NCBI GenBank assembly: GCA_016165875.1
Contig: JABBOT010000003.1
Coordinates: 27,174,983-27,238,982 of the forward strand
Direction of reading: 5' to 3'
DNA length: 64,000 nt
Source of the DNA: Acanthopleura granulata
Lineage: Eukaryota; Mollusca; Polyplacophora; Chitonida; Chitonidae
The position numbers and the translations under genes were made by a program. The notes beneath the pieces were generated by a model. The model had not been told where the DNA came from. It searched no databases and worked only from the letters and a program-made list of their open reading frames with translations. Below are positions 35,561 through 50,572 of this stretch, in pieces (positions within the stretch are counted from its first letter, which is position 1; each line of letters opens with the position of its first letter).

Positions 35561-38500
35561 TTGTTGCAATAACTTGTACATGAGTACTTTGTTACGGGTT
35601 TTTGAAACGTCATCTCAAGGGCCACAATGGCGGTAAGGCCTTGACCCCAATTTTATTGGACAGGAAACTTTCGACGTAGTGTTCCTTTCGAAGATCAAAA
35701 TATGTTACGTAATGACCTTTCAGTATTTTTGATGAAGCCAGTAAATCTATGAACTAGATAGAAGGATAACATTTATATCTATGCATTTGTTGTATTTTGG
35801 TGTATGTGCGGCATTGTCTAGATGCTCGGTGGCAACCGGGCGCAATACAATATTAATGGGACTTATTTGTAGGAGGTTTAACGTGCATTTAGACATTATT
35901 CGATGTATATGTCAAGACGCACTGCCATGAAACGCCATGATAATGACATCAGACGTGATGCCCTAGAAGGTCACCATATATACTGACATCTGGCCTGTCA
36001 AAGTAGTTGCCTCTGTAATACTTAGAGAGCGAGATCGTAAATTGGCAGTATTAAAGACTTACAGCTGAACTTGGAGTTTAACACGGGTTATGTCGCTTAT
36101 GAAGCCCATGATCTAACGTCTAATATTATTCTTTATTCTAGTCAGGGTTGTTAATTTAAGCACTGTAAATGTAGAAGAGTTGAATGACAATGGATAGATA
36201 AAGAATGATTATTCCTTATAGGTATATGTAGGCGGCATCGAAGGAAGGTGGCTAGAAGCTCAACTAACTGCAATTTTAGTTTTGCCGAAGACAACATGTT
36301 ACAGGTAATATGCCTCTGTGAACTGAAAGCGAAGACAGCAACAAAAACATGGAACAAGGTTTTGAAAAAAGTTATTAATGTACAATTTGCAGACATCAGT
36401 GTGAGATAAGCGTAAAGCACAGAAAGCCAATTCTGTCTTGAGATCCTGTCAACAAGCATTGAACCAATTTCTTATATAACAGCATTTACAGAATCCTGAA
36501 TAGAAAGTTATGAAACTGAAATATGAAATTAATGCTGTATCGAGCAAGTTTGGCGCGTTATCAATGAAGGTAAACCCTAGGCGCTGTGTGTGTCTGGCTT
36601 CCCACTAGAGCTTTCAGACGACTTCACTCCAAGCCCATTAGAAGCTCTACCACCAGATTTCAGCCAGATAATTCAGTTCAAACATTTGTCGAAAACTTAT
36701 AAATCCTCTTCATATCTCAATCCATACGCTACATTTCTCTGAACCGCGATGGTCACTTCTCGTAAACAAAAGAACCACTCTATCCTTTTCGAGCAGAGAA
36801 AGCAGAATGTAGCGCCTGAGAAGGAAGCTTGTGGCGAAGATATGTGCAGAAATCTCTCCGGCATCAGAGTATGATACAGCCAGGTTTATCACGCTATGAT
36901 ACCGTCTAAGTGGCGAGCGGGATTCCTGGGCAAGCTACGGACAGAAACTAAAAGGGCTTTTGGTCTACTGTTGTAGCTATGCATGTAACTGTACTCTTCG
37001 AAAACAAATGTGTTCAACATTAATGGTTGAATTAATTATCATTATTGAACATTTCGAATCACTCATTACTTCAACACACGGCTGGTAAAAAGGCTAAGTC
37101 CGTGTACTATGTCCGATAAGCACCTCATCCATACCAGTGAAGCCTTGCATCAATCTAACGTTTGTGGAGTTTTCTTCAGTAGCTTTGTCAAATACCTGCA
37201 CAAACCTCTATTTGCACTATTTACCGAAGACCGGGTAAGTATTGAGCAGTTTGTAGTAAAAGAGTATGATTTGAAAATTTAAAGACAACCATCAATTTTT
37301 TTTAGATTTTTTTAGTTCCGAGGGAACAAATTCTAAGGTGGGTCATTACACAGACTAAATAAGACTAATAATGAATACCTCCACGTAACATGGGGTGTAG
37401 CTGTGAAAATAACTTTGATCAATCAGAACGCAAGATTCGGTAAAGCCTCACTATCCGATATGACCTGAATGGGGCTCTTAAATCAATACTTTTCTGTCTT
37501 TTGAATGTACTCATATACGGATGCAAATTCAAACGGATTATGGGTGGTTGGCTGTTGCCCGTTGTTTTGTAAGTGCACAGACAAAACCGAAGAGCTAACA
37601 GAATGCCAGAGTATGCTGTCCACACACCGGGGAAGGAGCGCAGCTTGACGCTGCTGAAGAGCGTGGGGCCCGAATTACGTGAATCAGCCAGCATCGGGTC
37701 GGTAATATGTCGGCGTCTTCTAATAGCTATATGATCTTACCGTGATGAAGCATATGTTTGTCAGGGAATGGGTAAACAATTATCGGACGGTGTTTCTTCA
37801 GTCTTAAAATCTTACTCTTTTCATTACAGTTTACCTTATAATTCCCCGGTCTTCACTACGAGAAACCCTTTAGCAGGGCGTTAAAACAACCTAGCAAGTG
37901 ATTACTCCTTTTCATCATGGAAACCAAACTTTACCCATTTTCTTTATATTTAATACGCACTACATGATGTCTTAAAGATAATAACCATATATCTATGGTT
38001 GTTTTTTCACAATATACCTGGTTGAATATTAAAACATGAATAATATATTTCGAGTACTCATTGATTTACCAGCTGCATTCTGTTCGGACTGACATAAATG
38101 TCTCCTCCGATCACTTGTTTCGTACTGCGGTAAGCAAAGTTAATGAAGTTTTACTTTAGAGGCTTGGAACACTGCATTGATCTGACACGCATGGCATTTG
38201 AGGAAATAAATACAGCTATAAAGTGCGCTGAACAAATGTTGACACATGCGCAACCATACAAAGACCTGTTGCCGACAAGTAAAAGTAAAGCAATGTGGAC
38301 GTTCGTGTGACATTCGATCGGTATGTTCGTGTCTGATTGCATGGAGTAAATAGATTTATACAAATTTTGTGTTGACGTGTTCGACGTGAAATCCATAGTT
38401 TACACATTTGTCCTATTTACTCCCTTTGAGATATTTGCATGACTTCTGCTTGCATTGTGAATATCTTCAGCCTTTATTCCTCCCACGTGTATCTATGAAA

Positions 38501-39239
38501 AAACTTGATTTGGAAATTCAATAATTCAATATACAAGTAAATTAGAACAAGTGACTCGTATAAGTCGACGTATACCCACCACGTGAGCCATGTTCTTGCT
38601 GATCCATTAACTGCTGAGACATAATTCACAGTTTAGAATGGGTTCTACACTAAAGTTATTTGCTAAATTGCCACTGGGATACACAGAAGCGGATATTCTA
38701 CTGTCATAAATCAGAGACCTATCGTTTTGGGTGAATGCTTTTCAACTCACAGTTCATCTAGTTACTTTGCGTATTATTTCGCAAACCGAAGACAGATATT
38801 CCTGTAAATTCTTCTTTAATCGCTAAATCATTTCCGGTATTCGTTCGGTCCTGGCCTTTTTACTGCTGAGGTTTTTTACATGTCTTACAAATTCCTCGGT
38901 TACCCGATAAGTATTGGTGGTTCACTTGTCTCTGTTCAGATCGGAGTAGGCCCCTATTTTAAAATCACATAAGCGTCATCCTTCAGCTCTCCTGTGTTCC
39001 ACTTGAATGAACAGCCACACCTTTGCAGTATATCTCTCGATAAATGCTGTCCGCTAAATGGCTTAGTTAGTGCAGAGTTTTAAGGCCAATTATTTATGTA
39101 TTTCTTTGCTTATTTATTTGACTGGCATTTTACGTCGTACTCAAGAATATTTTTCCGGACTACAGAAATCGAGTCAAGGAGGTGTAGTCGACTGATCTAA
39201 AGGCTGTATTGATGGAGGGGATATCACAATTAAGAGAAC
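35401..39239. other. IR-B central spacer, no gene recognised
   Basis: These 3.8 kb lie between the paired arms, with no mirror match that I can see. Open frames reach only about 100 codons (36,151-36,459 minus), overlap each other and match no known family. A truncated SINE tail sits at the right edge (39,111-39,152). A long spacer of this kind would make a stable cruciform less likely and is typical of old inverted duplications. Confidence 0.6.
39111..39152 (-). mobile_element. MetaSINE tail fragment
   Basis: TTATTTATTTGACTGGCATT, then TTTACGTCGTACTCAAGAAT, ending in ATTT. This is only the last 40 bases of the element, read on the minus strand. It is absent from the matching place of the IR-B left arm. 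Confidence 0.75.
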
Positions 39240-42200
39240 TATCGTGAATTCGGTTTGGATTCTTGTTAACACTACGCAGGAAAACATACTCCATTAGTTT
39301 TTGTCTTAAGGTTTATCTTGTTTCATTTGGTATATACATTGTGTGAAACTTCGAGAACAAAAGCCTGGAGTCAGCACGGATGTGTTTTCGAGCGTATGAC
39401 TGAAATACGGTCGAATTCTCTCGACCCACGGACTGATAAATGGTTAAGTGCTGCATCAGTTGAGAGGACAGACGAAATTAGAAACCCGAGTTGTTTACAT
39501 GACCGGACAATTTTCTGAAGAGCAGAATTAATTATTCAAAGATTTGAAAGAAAGACAGTGGCATATTTATGTGATTCCGCCCCCATCCCATCCCGTCTGG
39601 GGTCATCTGGACCTGCAGAGGCACAACACGGGAACTGGGATTTACTGGAGTGTCATGGATGGAAGCTATTTTTTGTCATAAAAAGTTTACAGCACGTCGC
39701 TCTCAATATCTGTTGTCTCGCATTCATTTTAACACTAGCATGGTGCCAAAACCAAAACATGCATAGAGAAACCGCCACGCCTTCACATTCTAACAAGACG
39801 GACAAAGTATCTTCACGTATTTCGACGCTGTCAGGTATATTAAGTCAATTGCTACTTTTTAATCCATGGTTACCTTGGAACTTCTGAAATGTAAGACAAC
39901 TCGTGATATCTGGATGTTTGTAGATATTGCTGTTCAAAGAGTAAAAATTAGCTTCACCTACTACACGTTATACAAATCGATTTCCGTTCCACTAACACAC
40001 AAAGACAAAGAAGTGAACAACACATAAATTGAGAAAGAACCTGTTTGTAATGAACATAATAATAGGTTACAGCTCAAGGCGAGCAGTTTTGCGATGTATC
40101 CAATTTCGGATTCTAGGACCAAACAAGCTGGAGACACCAGAACGTATATGAGAAAGAAACAGACGTTTTACGCGATATTTTACTTAAGAATGTGGACACT
40201 GCTAAAGACTACAAAATGGAGAGAAAAACCACAGAAGTGACGTTTGAGTGGCAAGTGGTCACACTTGGCGTGATTTACGTGAACAGTTTCAAGCACCTTG
40301 TTTTACCCCCAGAAGAGCGATAAAAGCAAGCGAGCAATAAATATGTATAAATAAAGCAACACATTTCGTCCAGCTCCTGACAAGTAGAAAACCGGCATCC
40401 GAATGAATTTTCAAAGAAATCAGGAGAAGCTCGCTGATTAAAAAATATAGCCTTTGGAAAAGCGCTAAAGAATGTCAGAAATGGACGCACTGTAGACATT
40501 TTGAGCAAATGTTACATTCAGCACGAAAGTTTAACAGCACGGAATTTGTAAATAATACAGACTTTCATACAAAATTGGAAAATGAGAATAACTATGAGCC
40601 TTTTCAATTCCATAAGTGACCGTTGGTACTGATCAAAGCAACAGTTTCCCATTGACGAGATTAAAGGCTCACCCAACAGCTGACTGAACCCAGTAGAGAA
40701 CGACAAGTTGCAGTGCATCAGGGATGTGAATCGGCGGCGAAAATCCTCGTCTGACCTCCATGTTCAGCTTGTAGGGTTCATCACACACTGTCAGGGGTAA
40801 ATACCTCGTCAGGGGAACGCTGGCGACACAACGACACCAACACACGTCGATTAGAGTCGGCTGAAGTCTTTCATCAGATGTGAGGGAAGGCTCGGCATAT
40901 GAAAGTCAGTTACAGTTTGCCGGTTACCGTCACTAAGCTTGCCAGGACGTTACCATCAGCCAGGGGGACGGTTGGGTAGAAATAATAACGGGAAGTCCAG
41001 GGTTTGCCTGCTCATCCAAGACACACATTTGGCCTTTTGATATTTGGTATTTATTGACCACCGATAGGGAAGTTTCGAGTTCTCTTTTTCACTGAAGATA
41101 AAAAGAGTCCTACTGTATCATGTGACTGGTCAAAATGTTAGGCAGCTCTTCAATATTCACCTTTGTTCGTCCAGTCTAAATAACTTCCTGTAACACTTTT
41201 TTCAGACACAGGTGTCATAGTAAATGTAATCAGAAATAATTGCCAAACATTTTTGTTAAGTCACATGGTAGGGTAGGACTTTTCTTACCTTTAGCGATAA
41301 GGTAATTGAAGCTCGAAACTCCCCTGTTGAAAGCTAGGAGAAATCACAGGCAATTTCTCATTCCATACACTAGAAGGCAACATGTCCCGTCCACGAAAAT
41401 TAGTTCAGACTACAAAGGCCTACTCCATGTAAGTTCTCCATGTTATTTTGCGTTCATTGTATGCTCAACATATACCAACTACCTGAAGCGTATCACTTGC
41501 AGGATCTGGTTAGAATTAGAAGGTTACTGAAGCTTACCTTACGCAAAAAACGCGACTTACGTGCAATCTAGTTTGAATTATATAAAATTAAATTTCGCAT
41601 TAAAGCGAAAAACCATCGCCCTTTTCAGCGGTGATAAATAGATGTGTTTAATCCGAGGTCACGCAATATATCAACGCCGATAAATATACGACAGTCATGG
41701 CCTGCCAAAACAAATTGAACAGAACGAGTGAACCGTAAATCCAGTTCCGTTAGTTACAACATTTGAAGACAAAGAAATGGAGAAACACAAAGTGAGAAAC
41801 AACCTATTTGTTATGAACGCAATAATGAGGTAACAACCCAAGACTCACGGTCCCTTTTGCAATTCGTTTGTGGTTTCAGTGTAAAACCAGTTTCAGGTGA
41901 AATGGGACGAGTTTAAGACAGCAACAGGCTTGTGAGTAGATATTTTGGGTAAAAACGTAAACAATTCACTTCTCGTGCTTTACTCTGGAAATTCCTTACC
42001 AGGTTCTCTACTGCCGAAGTAGTGATAACGTCATAGGTCATACCTGTACACTGAGCTGATCGAAATATACTTGTAAAATACGATCCGGACAAAGTTCATC
42101 TCTGTTTTGACAGAAGAAGAAACCTTTCCCATCCCACATCTAGTGATGCAACGCGATAATTTTGCCATCATGGATAACTCTTCTATCTTGCATGATAGAG

Positions 42201-44419
42201 AATTAATTTTATATTTCAGTTTCATGACTTGTAATTAAAGGTTGAGGTTATTTGTGAAAAAAAGGATTCATGTTTAGGATGTTTTAATCTGAAGCTAATA
42301 TAAACTTTCATTAAACTCTCTGCAAGTTCTACAATTTTGCCTGTCTCAAAATAATGTCCTTGGTTTTTTTTATTGTCTCTCTGTAACTTTTAGTTCACAA
42401 GGGAATCTTACCTACCTAAATCTTATCTAAGACAGTAAGACTTTGGTTAGCTGAGTTTATAATGGTTTTTGTTGAATGTCGGCTATATTACTAAAGAGGA
42501 AGTCTTACAAATAAAATACATGGAAATTTTTGTACAGATGGCGTATAAATATTTTTTCTCTGCAGAAGCTCTCTTTCGCAGCTTTCCTTATTATTGTTTA
42601 CTTGGCTCTTTAAGAATTTGCAGTAGCAGTTGTTATGGCAGATGTTGTAAAGATTCAAGAGGACTACGAGAAATGTGTCTGGATGGAGCCCCCTTTTACA
42701 AAGCTTTTGCTACATAATTTGCCATAAATCATCTCGAGAAGCTAAATCTTTCACGAAGATACACAAACTTTTATTGATATAATCAGCTTGCCAAATCTAA
42801 TTAAAGTTGTGGTATTGCGTCATTATATAAATGCTGTTCTGCAGAATTTCGACGGAAATAAATAAAATATTTTTAACCTTTCCATCTCAACATCCGTTCA
42901 GCTATAAATTACTACATTTTGAACCCACTTAATTTTATACTCCTTCCAGTGGTTTTGTTCTTGTCCAGGATCCAGAAACTTCAATTTTCGAACATATTTC
43001 CATAGTTCTCTCAGTGGAAATTCCCTCCACATTAATGACGACTGTAACCTGCTAATACTGTGCGCCATGATCCCAACGTCCTGTTACAGTGGATTACAGT
43101 GGATTACCCCAAGGCTTCGGTGTTCTAATTCGACACCATAGCAGTTCGTCATCAGGTCTCTACTGACATTTACCACTATACATCCCTGGAACCAAATATC
43201 ATTGCTCTGGGTTAAACAGCTTTGTTCGTTAATGATAGTGCCCGTGTCGGATTAATCAAAGAGAATTGGGTGAACAAGAAAGTATTGTCACGGAAAGGAC
43301 AACTGTTCGGAAGGACACTACGTACGAGTTCATGAAACTACATGTATTATTTATCATGTCTTATACACTGGTCGTTTTTCAACTCTGGGATGTAAACTTA
43401 ATCTGATTCAAAGGAAGCTTTCATTCACTTTGCCAATTATTGAAAACTTAAGTTTGGGTCTTTGGAGTTATCATTTCGCATGTAAGCATTTGTTCTAAAT
43501 ACATGAACATATGGTATAGGCAAATGTGTCTCCAATACAACATAAAGACTCATTTCGAGCAGGGAATAGGGTTTTAACTTAGGGTGATCCCTTGGAAAGA
43601 TATATCAGACATACTTTTACTCGACTTAAATACATTATACGTATATACATTATTACATGGTCTATGCCAGTGTAAATGAAGAGAAGACTTTTGAGCTCAT
43701 AATAAGAAGTTAGGTCTTTATTTCTGTTACAATGGTATGTTGCCTGGAAAAAAAACCCGTTCAAAGCACAACAGGAATACACGGTACAGTTTTGAGCAGA
43801 GGTAAGCTGTAACATCCTATTGATAGTATTTTCTTTCACTCCACTGTCAACATGAACCTCACAGAAGCGTTTCTTAAATGGTATATGTATAGATTATTAA
43901 CGATTGCCGGTATATATATGGAATATCGGTATATATGTATCGAAATGACGAAGATTTTCCGAGATCAGTCATCGGAAGGTTTATTAATAAAGTGACAATT
44001 GCAATAGCTATTTTAAAACCAGCTGGATGTCCATGTCACTGACAGCAGCGCTCCAAAACGTGTTGATATTGACGATGATTGACATGAGTGGTAATATCAT
44101 CGGTGCTGTTGAAATAGGCTGCGTGCTGAAACTAACCTATCCCCGCGCTTATTTTCACAGCTTAGAAAAGAGACGTCCAGCCTTTGTCGGACCCTCTTAA
44201 TTTGGCCGCTTCTTTGCGTATTTGAAACTGGTGATGGTGCGCAGGCGGTATTTTGCTGGTATTCTGTTTGTCTGACACGTGGCGAGGCACATTGAGTTTT
44301 ACCGGTTTTTCTCGAACCTCGATGTTTTTCGACACAGAAACAATCTTTGAGGGCAGAATGTATAAATGTGACATTTAGGTATTGCTCTTAAGCTAAACAA
44401 ATACCGCGAGAGTTATTTT

Positions 44420-45580
44420 CAGATTATGTATTCACTTAATCCTAGAGGAAAACAAAGGTCTTTAGGACAAATATAACGTAACTACAGAATTACCTAAGAT
44501 ATCTAAATAGACAGTTTCTGTCTGTATTAATGAGAATCGGAACCTGCAAAACCTTTCAATCTTAGTATAATTTGGAAGGTATAATGTACCATGGCGCATA
44601 TATTTGGTTTAGTCAATAAAGTAGACAGCGAATCTTTATGAAATACGACCAATGACTGCTTTACATCGATATCACTAAAGTACTTACCTGTCTACTTTGT
44701 TTAGCAACCAGACTGAGTTCCTTTTAAGGTCAAATGTTTCCGTTCTTTGTACAAAATAGTGTAGGAAAGGATTGTAAGATTTGCTTCATTCTTTTCAGAC
44801 TTTGTAAATTGACAATTGTATGCGCGTCCCGCAGAACTGGTAATTACAACAGATTTAGGATTTTTCAGACCGTGACTGTCAGTTCCAAGGAACCGTTCAC
44901 CACGTAGTGGTGCATGACCAAGACTCGGACAATAGTACCAAACACACAGTAATCAACCAAATGGTCAACCAAATGGTTAGGACAATGTTAGAGAAACTAC
45001 CATATACACCATCATCTAAAACAGGTCACTCTGGTCGTGCTAGATTTTTCCAACAAAAGATCCATGAACATACATTCTCATTTAAGCCGTCTCAAATGTT
45101 ACATCTTCCACCTGAATACAGTTCATTTTGCTATTGGAAACATGTGTAGGGATCGAGATGTACATGTACCTTGGAAGTACGAATATATCTTAAAACAGTT
45201 CTATCATAAGGCTACGTGCTGGTATGATGTCCTTTATATTTCGCATTAGTAGACCAGCTAGAAACTTGCAAGGTCAAGTAGTTGTCAGATTCTTGGAGAA
45301 ACGCGGTGAGTTCCTCATGCCTGAATATAATATAAGTTCAAGTAACAAACTAAGCTAACTAACTAACTTACTAAAAAATTCACCACATCACTAAAACCAA
45401 ATACATGAGAAATTAAGTAAAAGTTAATAACTGCCTGGAACTTTGGCGGATATATTTCGTCGGCAACGTCAAATATTTTTCGGTTTTAACGTTTCATTTG
45501 TTTTGTGAAATGTGTACACACGTGAGTTCACAAGGAGACTGAGAAGACTGCTCATTTAAAAACGCACCCCGCAGTGAAAA
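44420..45580. other. Arm-specific extra sequence in the IR-B right arm
   Basis: The left arm passes from the block ending near 30,900 to the block starting near 30,989 with under 100 bases between. The right arm has about 1.2 kb at the equivalent place. I found no clear terminal repeats, so it could be an insertion here or a deletion in the left arm. Overlapping frames at 44,907-45,149 and 45,037-45,249 match nothing I know. Confidence 0.5.
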
Positions 45581-46479
45581 AAAATTGAAATTTTCTCATT
45601 AGCTATACAGTTAAACTTTCACACCACTAGGCAATGCTGCCAAACACACATGCCTTTAAACTGCCCATAAAATCGTTTCTTGTGCTATAGATCATCATTA
45701 ATTGCCACTCATATGAAGGTGTTTAATATTTAAGTGAATTATCTGTGAAGCACGCAAGCTTGTGTCTGTCAAGATATGACAAAGACGACTGATCAAGACC
45801 TAGCATAATAAAACACAATGCTGTCTAATTTACGCAACTAACATATATAAGCGTTGTGAGAAAAGTGGCCTTTAAAAAAGCCTTTTCATAAGGTTGCCAT
45901 AAAGTATGATATAAGAGGGCATTAGTGTCGTTGAATGTTTAGCGCCGGTTTGTGTAATGCCGAGAACGAAATTCCCCTCAGGTTTTTGTTCGCCCGTAAA
46001 ATCATTTCCACTGATATATTGCTCGTAATAAAACACATGTTCAGGTTCACGTACAGCCATTCAATTGGTCGATGATAAATGAGCTAACGTTATAACATGT
46101 CAGTTTCTCGTTTCCGAAGGGGAACAATTTCACTAATAACACAGCTAAAAGTTCGCTCTATTTGACGCTATTTGACGAACGAATACACATCTAAAGTCTT
46201 ATGAATTGTTTTTGAGAAAATTTATCACCCTTTACAGCCATTTATATGCTCGGATTAAAACTGAAGTTATGTCAGAATTAGCACAGTGCGCGTGCAATCT
46301 GCTTCTCATCTTGTGGTAAGTCTGAAACGCTGCAATCTCAATAGCGGATGCGCTTGTTGGCGTAAATAGAATACTTTCAGCTATCCTTTAATGCATCAAC
46401 CTGACTGACTGCTGTCTTTGTTGAGAAGAATAGCATGCTTTTACTCACTCTTACATGTCACAACCCCAGGAACATCTGC

Positions 46480-46720
46480 ATACTGGGAATCCTAGCCATT
46501 ACGCGCTGCAATTCCAATGACAGTTGTAACATTGACACAAACGATACATTGTGTCAATGTCTGCAATGACCAATGCATGTTAGCACTCATATGTGCTTTG
46601 TACTAGGTCACGCATGCGGCAATCTCATTGGCAGCTGCATTTGTCCACACGCAGAGGACAAATGCCGACCCTATAACGCGCAACCTTAATGGCAGCTGCA
46701 TTTCTTAACAAGCACAGTTA
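46480..46720 (-). repeat. Minisatellite of about 61-63 bp, right-arm copy
   Basis: This is the inverted counterpart of 29,885-30,060. GGCAGCTGCATT occurs at 46,630-46,641 and 46,691-46,702, with a more diverged unit upstream around CATTACGCGCTGCAATTCC. A perfect 12-bp hairpin lies inside at 46,529-46,560. Confidence 0.7.
46529..46560. other. Perfect 12-bp hairpin
   Basis: ACATTGACACAA (46,529-46,540) pairs with TTGTGTCAATGT (46,549-46,560) around an 8-base loop. It lies in the right-arm minisatellite; I did not see it in the left arm. Confidence 0.7.
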
Positions 46721-48818
46721 AATTTTATGCCAACCCTTTCTTGGTGCAAACCGTTACTTGCTTAATGCTTAAGCATTTTCTAGTAGGTACAGCGGTTACT
46801 TGTGTCTGCTTGGCAAGCTATCACACTGTTGTCGCTTCTCTTATTTTGCTCTTTATGCTGATGTCTGTGTTAAGCACTACCAAGGCGCCACAACACCCTA
46901 TCTCCCACCCTCCTCCTTATCCCCAGATTAACAACGCTGCACCATTAAGTCGACTCCCAGGTCCGATATAATGGTTACGTGACCCCCAAATCGGACGGCG
47001 TAAACAGGCGACCAATAATTCCATTGTCCCCATAACTGAAGGAGACAACACAAACGTGGGTTGATTAGTAGAGATGCCCCCAGGGAGCAAGTTGATGACT
47101 TACCCTACAAATACCTGTCACACAGTTGGCTAGTTGCTGGGACATCACGAGATGGTTGGCGTGTGAGAAGTGGTTAAGGCCCTATCTAGTTCATCTCTCA
47201 CAGAGGCCAACGATTTTCATGTGCAAGATTACTGTCACGTAACCGCGGAAGACGCATCAATAAAGGACAAGTGCGGAAGTTGACTCGCTCGCTACCCTTT
47301 CCCAAAGTATCATTTTTAAATCTGAATCTTGCTGTAACAGTTGATTGTTGCGCAATCAGTCGTGATAAATAATCAAGCAAGTTTTTCGTGTCGACCATTT
47401 GTTTCCTACATTATTTTCCACTTTTTGATATATTTCAGTTGTACATTCCTGTTTGTCCCATGAAGAAAATGGTGGATTACTGAGGTGTTAAAACCTATAC
47501 CAATTTTTTCGTAAATCTATTGTTTGCGCTGCAGGACTATACAATTTATGGATTAAAAACCTCATTACAAAAAGCTCCAAAACTTATAATATGAGACTAA
47601 ATGTAGTATGTAACTCACTGTTGTTAAGAATCATTAGTTTCAGGAACAACTTTGAATTTAACTATTTTGCAACCGAGTGAAATGCTTGGAAGATAATATG
47701 AGAACTTTTCTTGTCTAATGAAATCCAGCCCTGAACGCATATGGGTTCCAGGACAACAATTACCATCAAACTCAAATCCAAGTCGCCACCGTAAAGGAAA
47801 TGTTTCCAATTATTTGTTTCTTAGCTCCGGTTTTTATGTAACTTCTAACATTGTTTTGGTCATATGAGAACACAATATCTCCTTGGCACAGTTAGGTCAG
47901 ACTGCCGATTTTATTGCTGTGTCGTTTGACCGTAACGCAATATCGAACAGGCCAGACATAATGCCACTGATCAAGTACACAATGCTAACACCAAGCCGAT
48001 CAGTATGACCTATTCCGTGCTCCGAGGAGAAGTAACATTGTGTATAGTATAGTCAGATTAGAGGATACCAGGCCAGTCTCATGGCCGAAAGATTTAATCT
48101 GTGATACCATTTGATGATACTACATCGGTAAAAGAGAAAATTTCTCTGGTGTATTTACAGTAATAAAACCACAACTGGTGAGATATTATTAGTTGACATT
48201 TTACCCAATTCAAGGCAATGTGTTCCTAACGTTGATGGGAATCCTTAAATGGCAGTGCTGGTTACTATAATTTTCAGTAAATTATGCTTTACTAGTGGAA
48301 CATCTCAATCAATTAAAAAAGCATCAAGGAATAGAGCTATTGTTGCAGCATCATTCTTAAATGAGCTTTAGAATGGTATAATTTTGAATGTTCAAACAGG
48401 ATATTTGGACACAAACCAGCTTGCGATTATTTCCACTGACCTTTAGCATATAGTGTCAGGTACAAGTAGCCGTTATGTAAATAGCCGCACGACAGCAATA
48501 AATTCCATATATCATACCCCCACGTCTCTTCACTTCTCTTGTGTTCAAACTCTTAACATTATCATTTTGGGCAAAAGACACATGTGGTAGATGTATACTT
48601 CTCAATAAATCATCGTCCAATCCATTTGACTAGGAGCTTATTTTCGTTCCAAACCAATCTGAATATTACATATTGTACTGGCATATAAACTGGGGATAAC
48701 GTAACAAGGCATAGATTATCTTGGATGTTCAATCTTTTTTATTATTATTAAGTAGTGCCCATACATGTATCTTTCATGTTATGCACATACCCAAGTTTTC
48801 AGCTTTTATGACATTGAC

Positions 48819-48848
48819 TTGCTAAGGACATTTTCAAGTCCTTAGCAA
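48819..48848. other. Perfect 11-bp hairpin, right arm only
   Basis: TTGCTAAGGAC (48,819-48,829) pairs with GTCCTTAGCAA (48,838-48,848) around an 8-base loop. The aligned left-arm segment near 27,210-27,265 lacks the pairing, so it arose after the arms separated. It lacks the T run expected of a terminator and no gene adjoins it. Confidence 0.7.
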
Positions 48849-50533
48849 TGGAACAGAAGTTGTATGTCCATAAGATTATCTTCCTTGTGCAATATGAACA
48901 TGTACCACTTTAGCTATGAATTTTCAAATAGTACCCTATGCCCTTCAGAGCGATCTTTATTTACTACTGACTATCTTAGCACCAGTCACCGACAGATAAA
49001 CGAACAGAGGAGGAATGACTTTTTTGTTCTGATATAAGGCCTATATTGTCCACAGCTAAGTCCCCAGGTAGTTTTCACCTTCAGGAAACTGGAGCAGGAT
49101 TCTTCGATTCTTGAGACTGGAGATTCCCATATTCTTTGTCGCTGGGACTGATTCCCAGAATTCTGACAGTGGATTCCCGATTTCCTGGGACTAATTCCCG
49201 CTAAATGTCAAACTGTTTCTTAAATTGAGACACACTTCACTGTTCTTGCCACTGGGACTGTTTCCCACTTCACCATACAAGAGTTTCCCCACTCTTAATA
49301 AGGTATCTACTTACTTCGGATGCTTACCAGCAGCTTGATGCTTTATTCCTGGCAGATTCCAAGGCCATCCATCAAACACTGAAAATCAGCCTTTTTATAG
49401 GGTTTTCACATGGTGTGGGCGGAGCCAAATTTCATAATAAGTGATTCCGATTGGTCAGCAGAGCATTACAGACAGTTTGTAAATACAGATGACGTCATCG
49501 CGTTGGTAATCAAGAAGTTCAAAGAAATAGCTTCCCTTCGATGCCAAAATCGAAACACCAATGTTAGAAACGTCCACATTTTTACCCATATAATTCAAAA
49601 ACTATAACCATTTTCCACACGAAGGTATTCAATGATCAATTACTTTTCAAGTGGTAGTAGGAAAACCGTTGTCCTATTTCTAAAAGTCTATAAGTTCGGC
49701 TTATAGCAACACCCTAATTATCAGAAAAGTACAAAAATGGCGAGCTGATAAACTCGTGATTTCGATGTTAAACTGAGGACTATATATGTCAGTTTACTAC
49801 ATAAAATAAAAGTAAATACACAAGGCAAGAATTTTCTAAGTACACTGGTAACATAAATTTCCTAAATTTCGACATTAATGAAACTAAGTGTTGAAAAATA
49901 CCGAATGAACATAAATATATATGAACGCCGAAGCAACAACAACAACTCTCATTCGTGATTTATATAAAAATAGATTCAAAACTTCCTATGACATCCAATA
50001 ATCAAAACTTCAGCAGATATTTACTAGAGAAATTAAGTACAATGCCCTCAGACAACAGTATCAGCACAACTTTTCGGAAAATATTGTGAAACTCTCAAAA
50101 AACGTGGACACAATGTCCATTGACATAAAATTTATTTTCCCAAATCCTACTCTCTTATATCCCGCTACAATATTTATGGTATGATTATTTGGGTTTTACA
50201 CTCAGGTTTTTGCCACTGTACATGTTTATGCTACATGAAGAGTGTATTTCCAGGGTGATAATAACTCGAGATTCTGCGCTGCATTTTTGATGAAAAGTCA
50301 CTGTGTGGACATTAGATATTAAAAAAAAAAAACACTTCGCTTTAAGTCATAAACCACCTACATTGCCTTATTGACTCGATTCTCATAGTAAGAAGAACCG
50401 CCTTACACGTTTGTAGTCATGGAACCTACACGTAACGACCAATATGCCAGGTGTCAATCTCTCAGCTAGATTACATAACAAACGTAGGACTCTGTGTTGG
50501 AATACTCTATTGCGCTTAAGTCCTTTGCGGATA

Positions 50534-50572
50534 TTTGATTTATTTATTCATTTGATTGCTATTTAACGCCGC
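50534..50572 (-). mobile_element. MetaSINE tail fragment, right arm only
   Basis: A TTTGATTTATTTATTCATTT start, then GATTGCTATTTAACGCCG. Only the terminal 40 bases of the SINE are recognisable. It lies between the two units of the tandem pair in the right arm, where the left arm has no SINE. Confidence 0.7.
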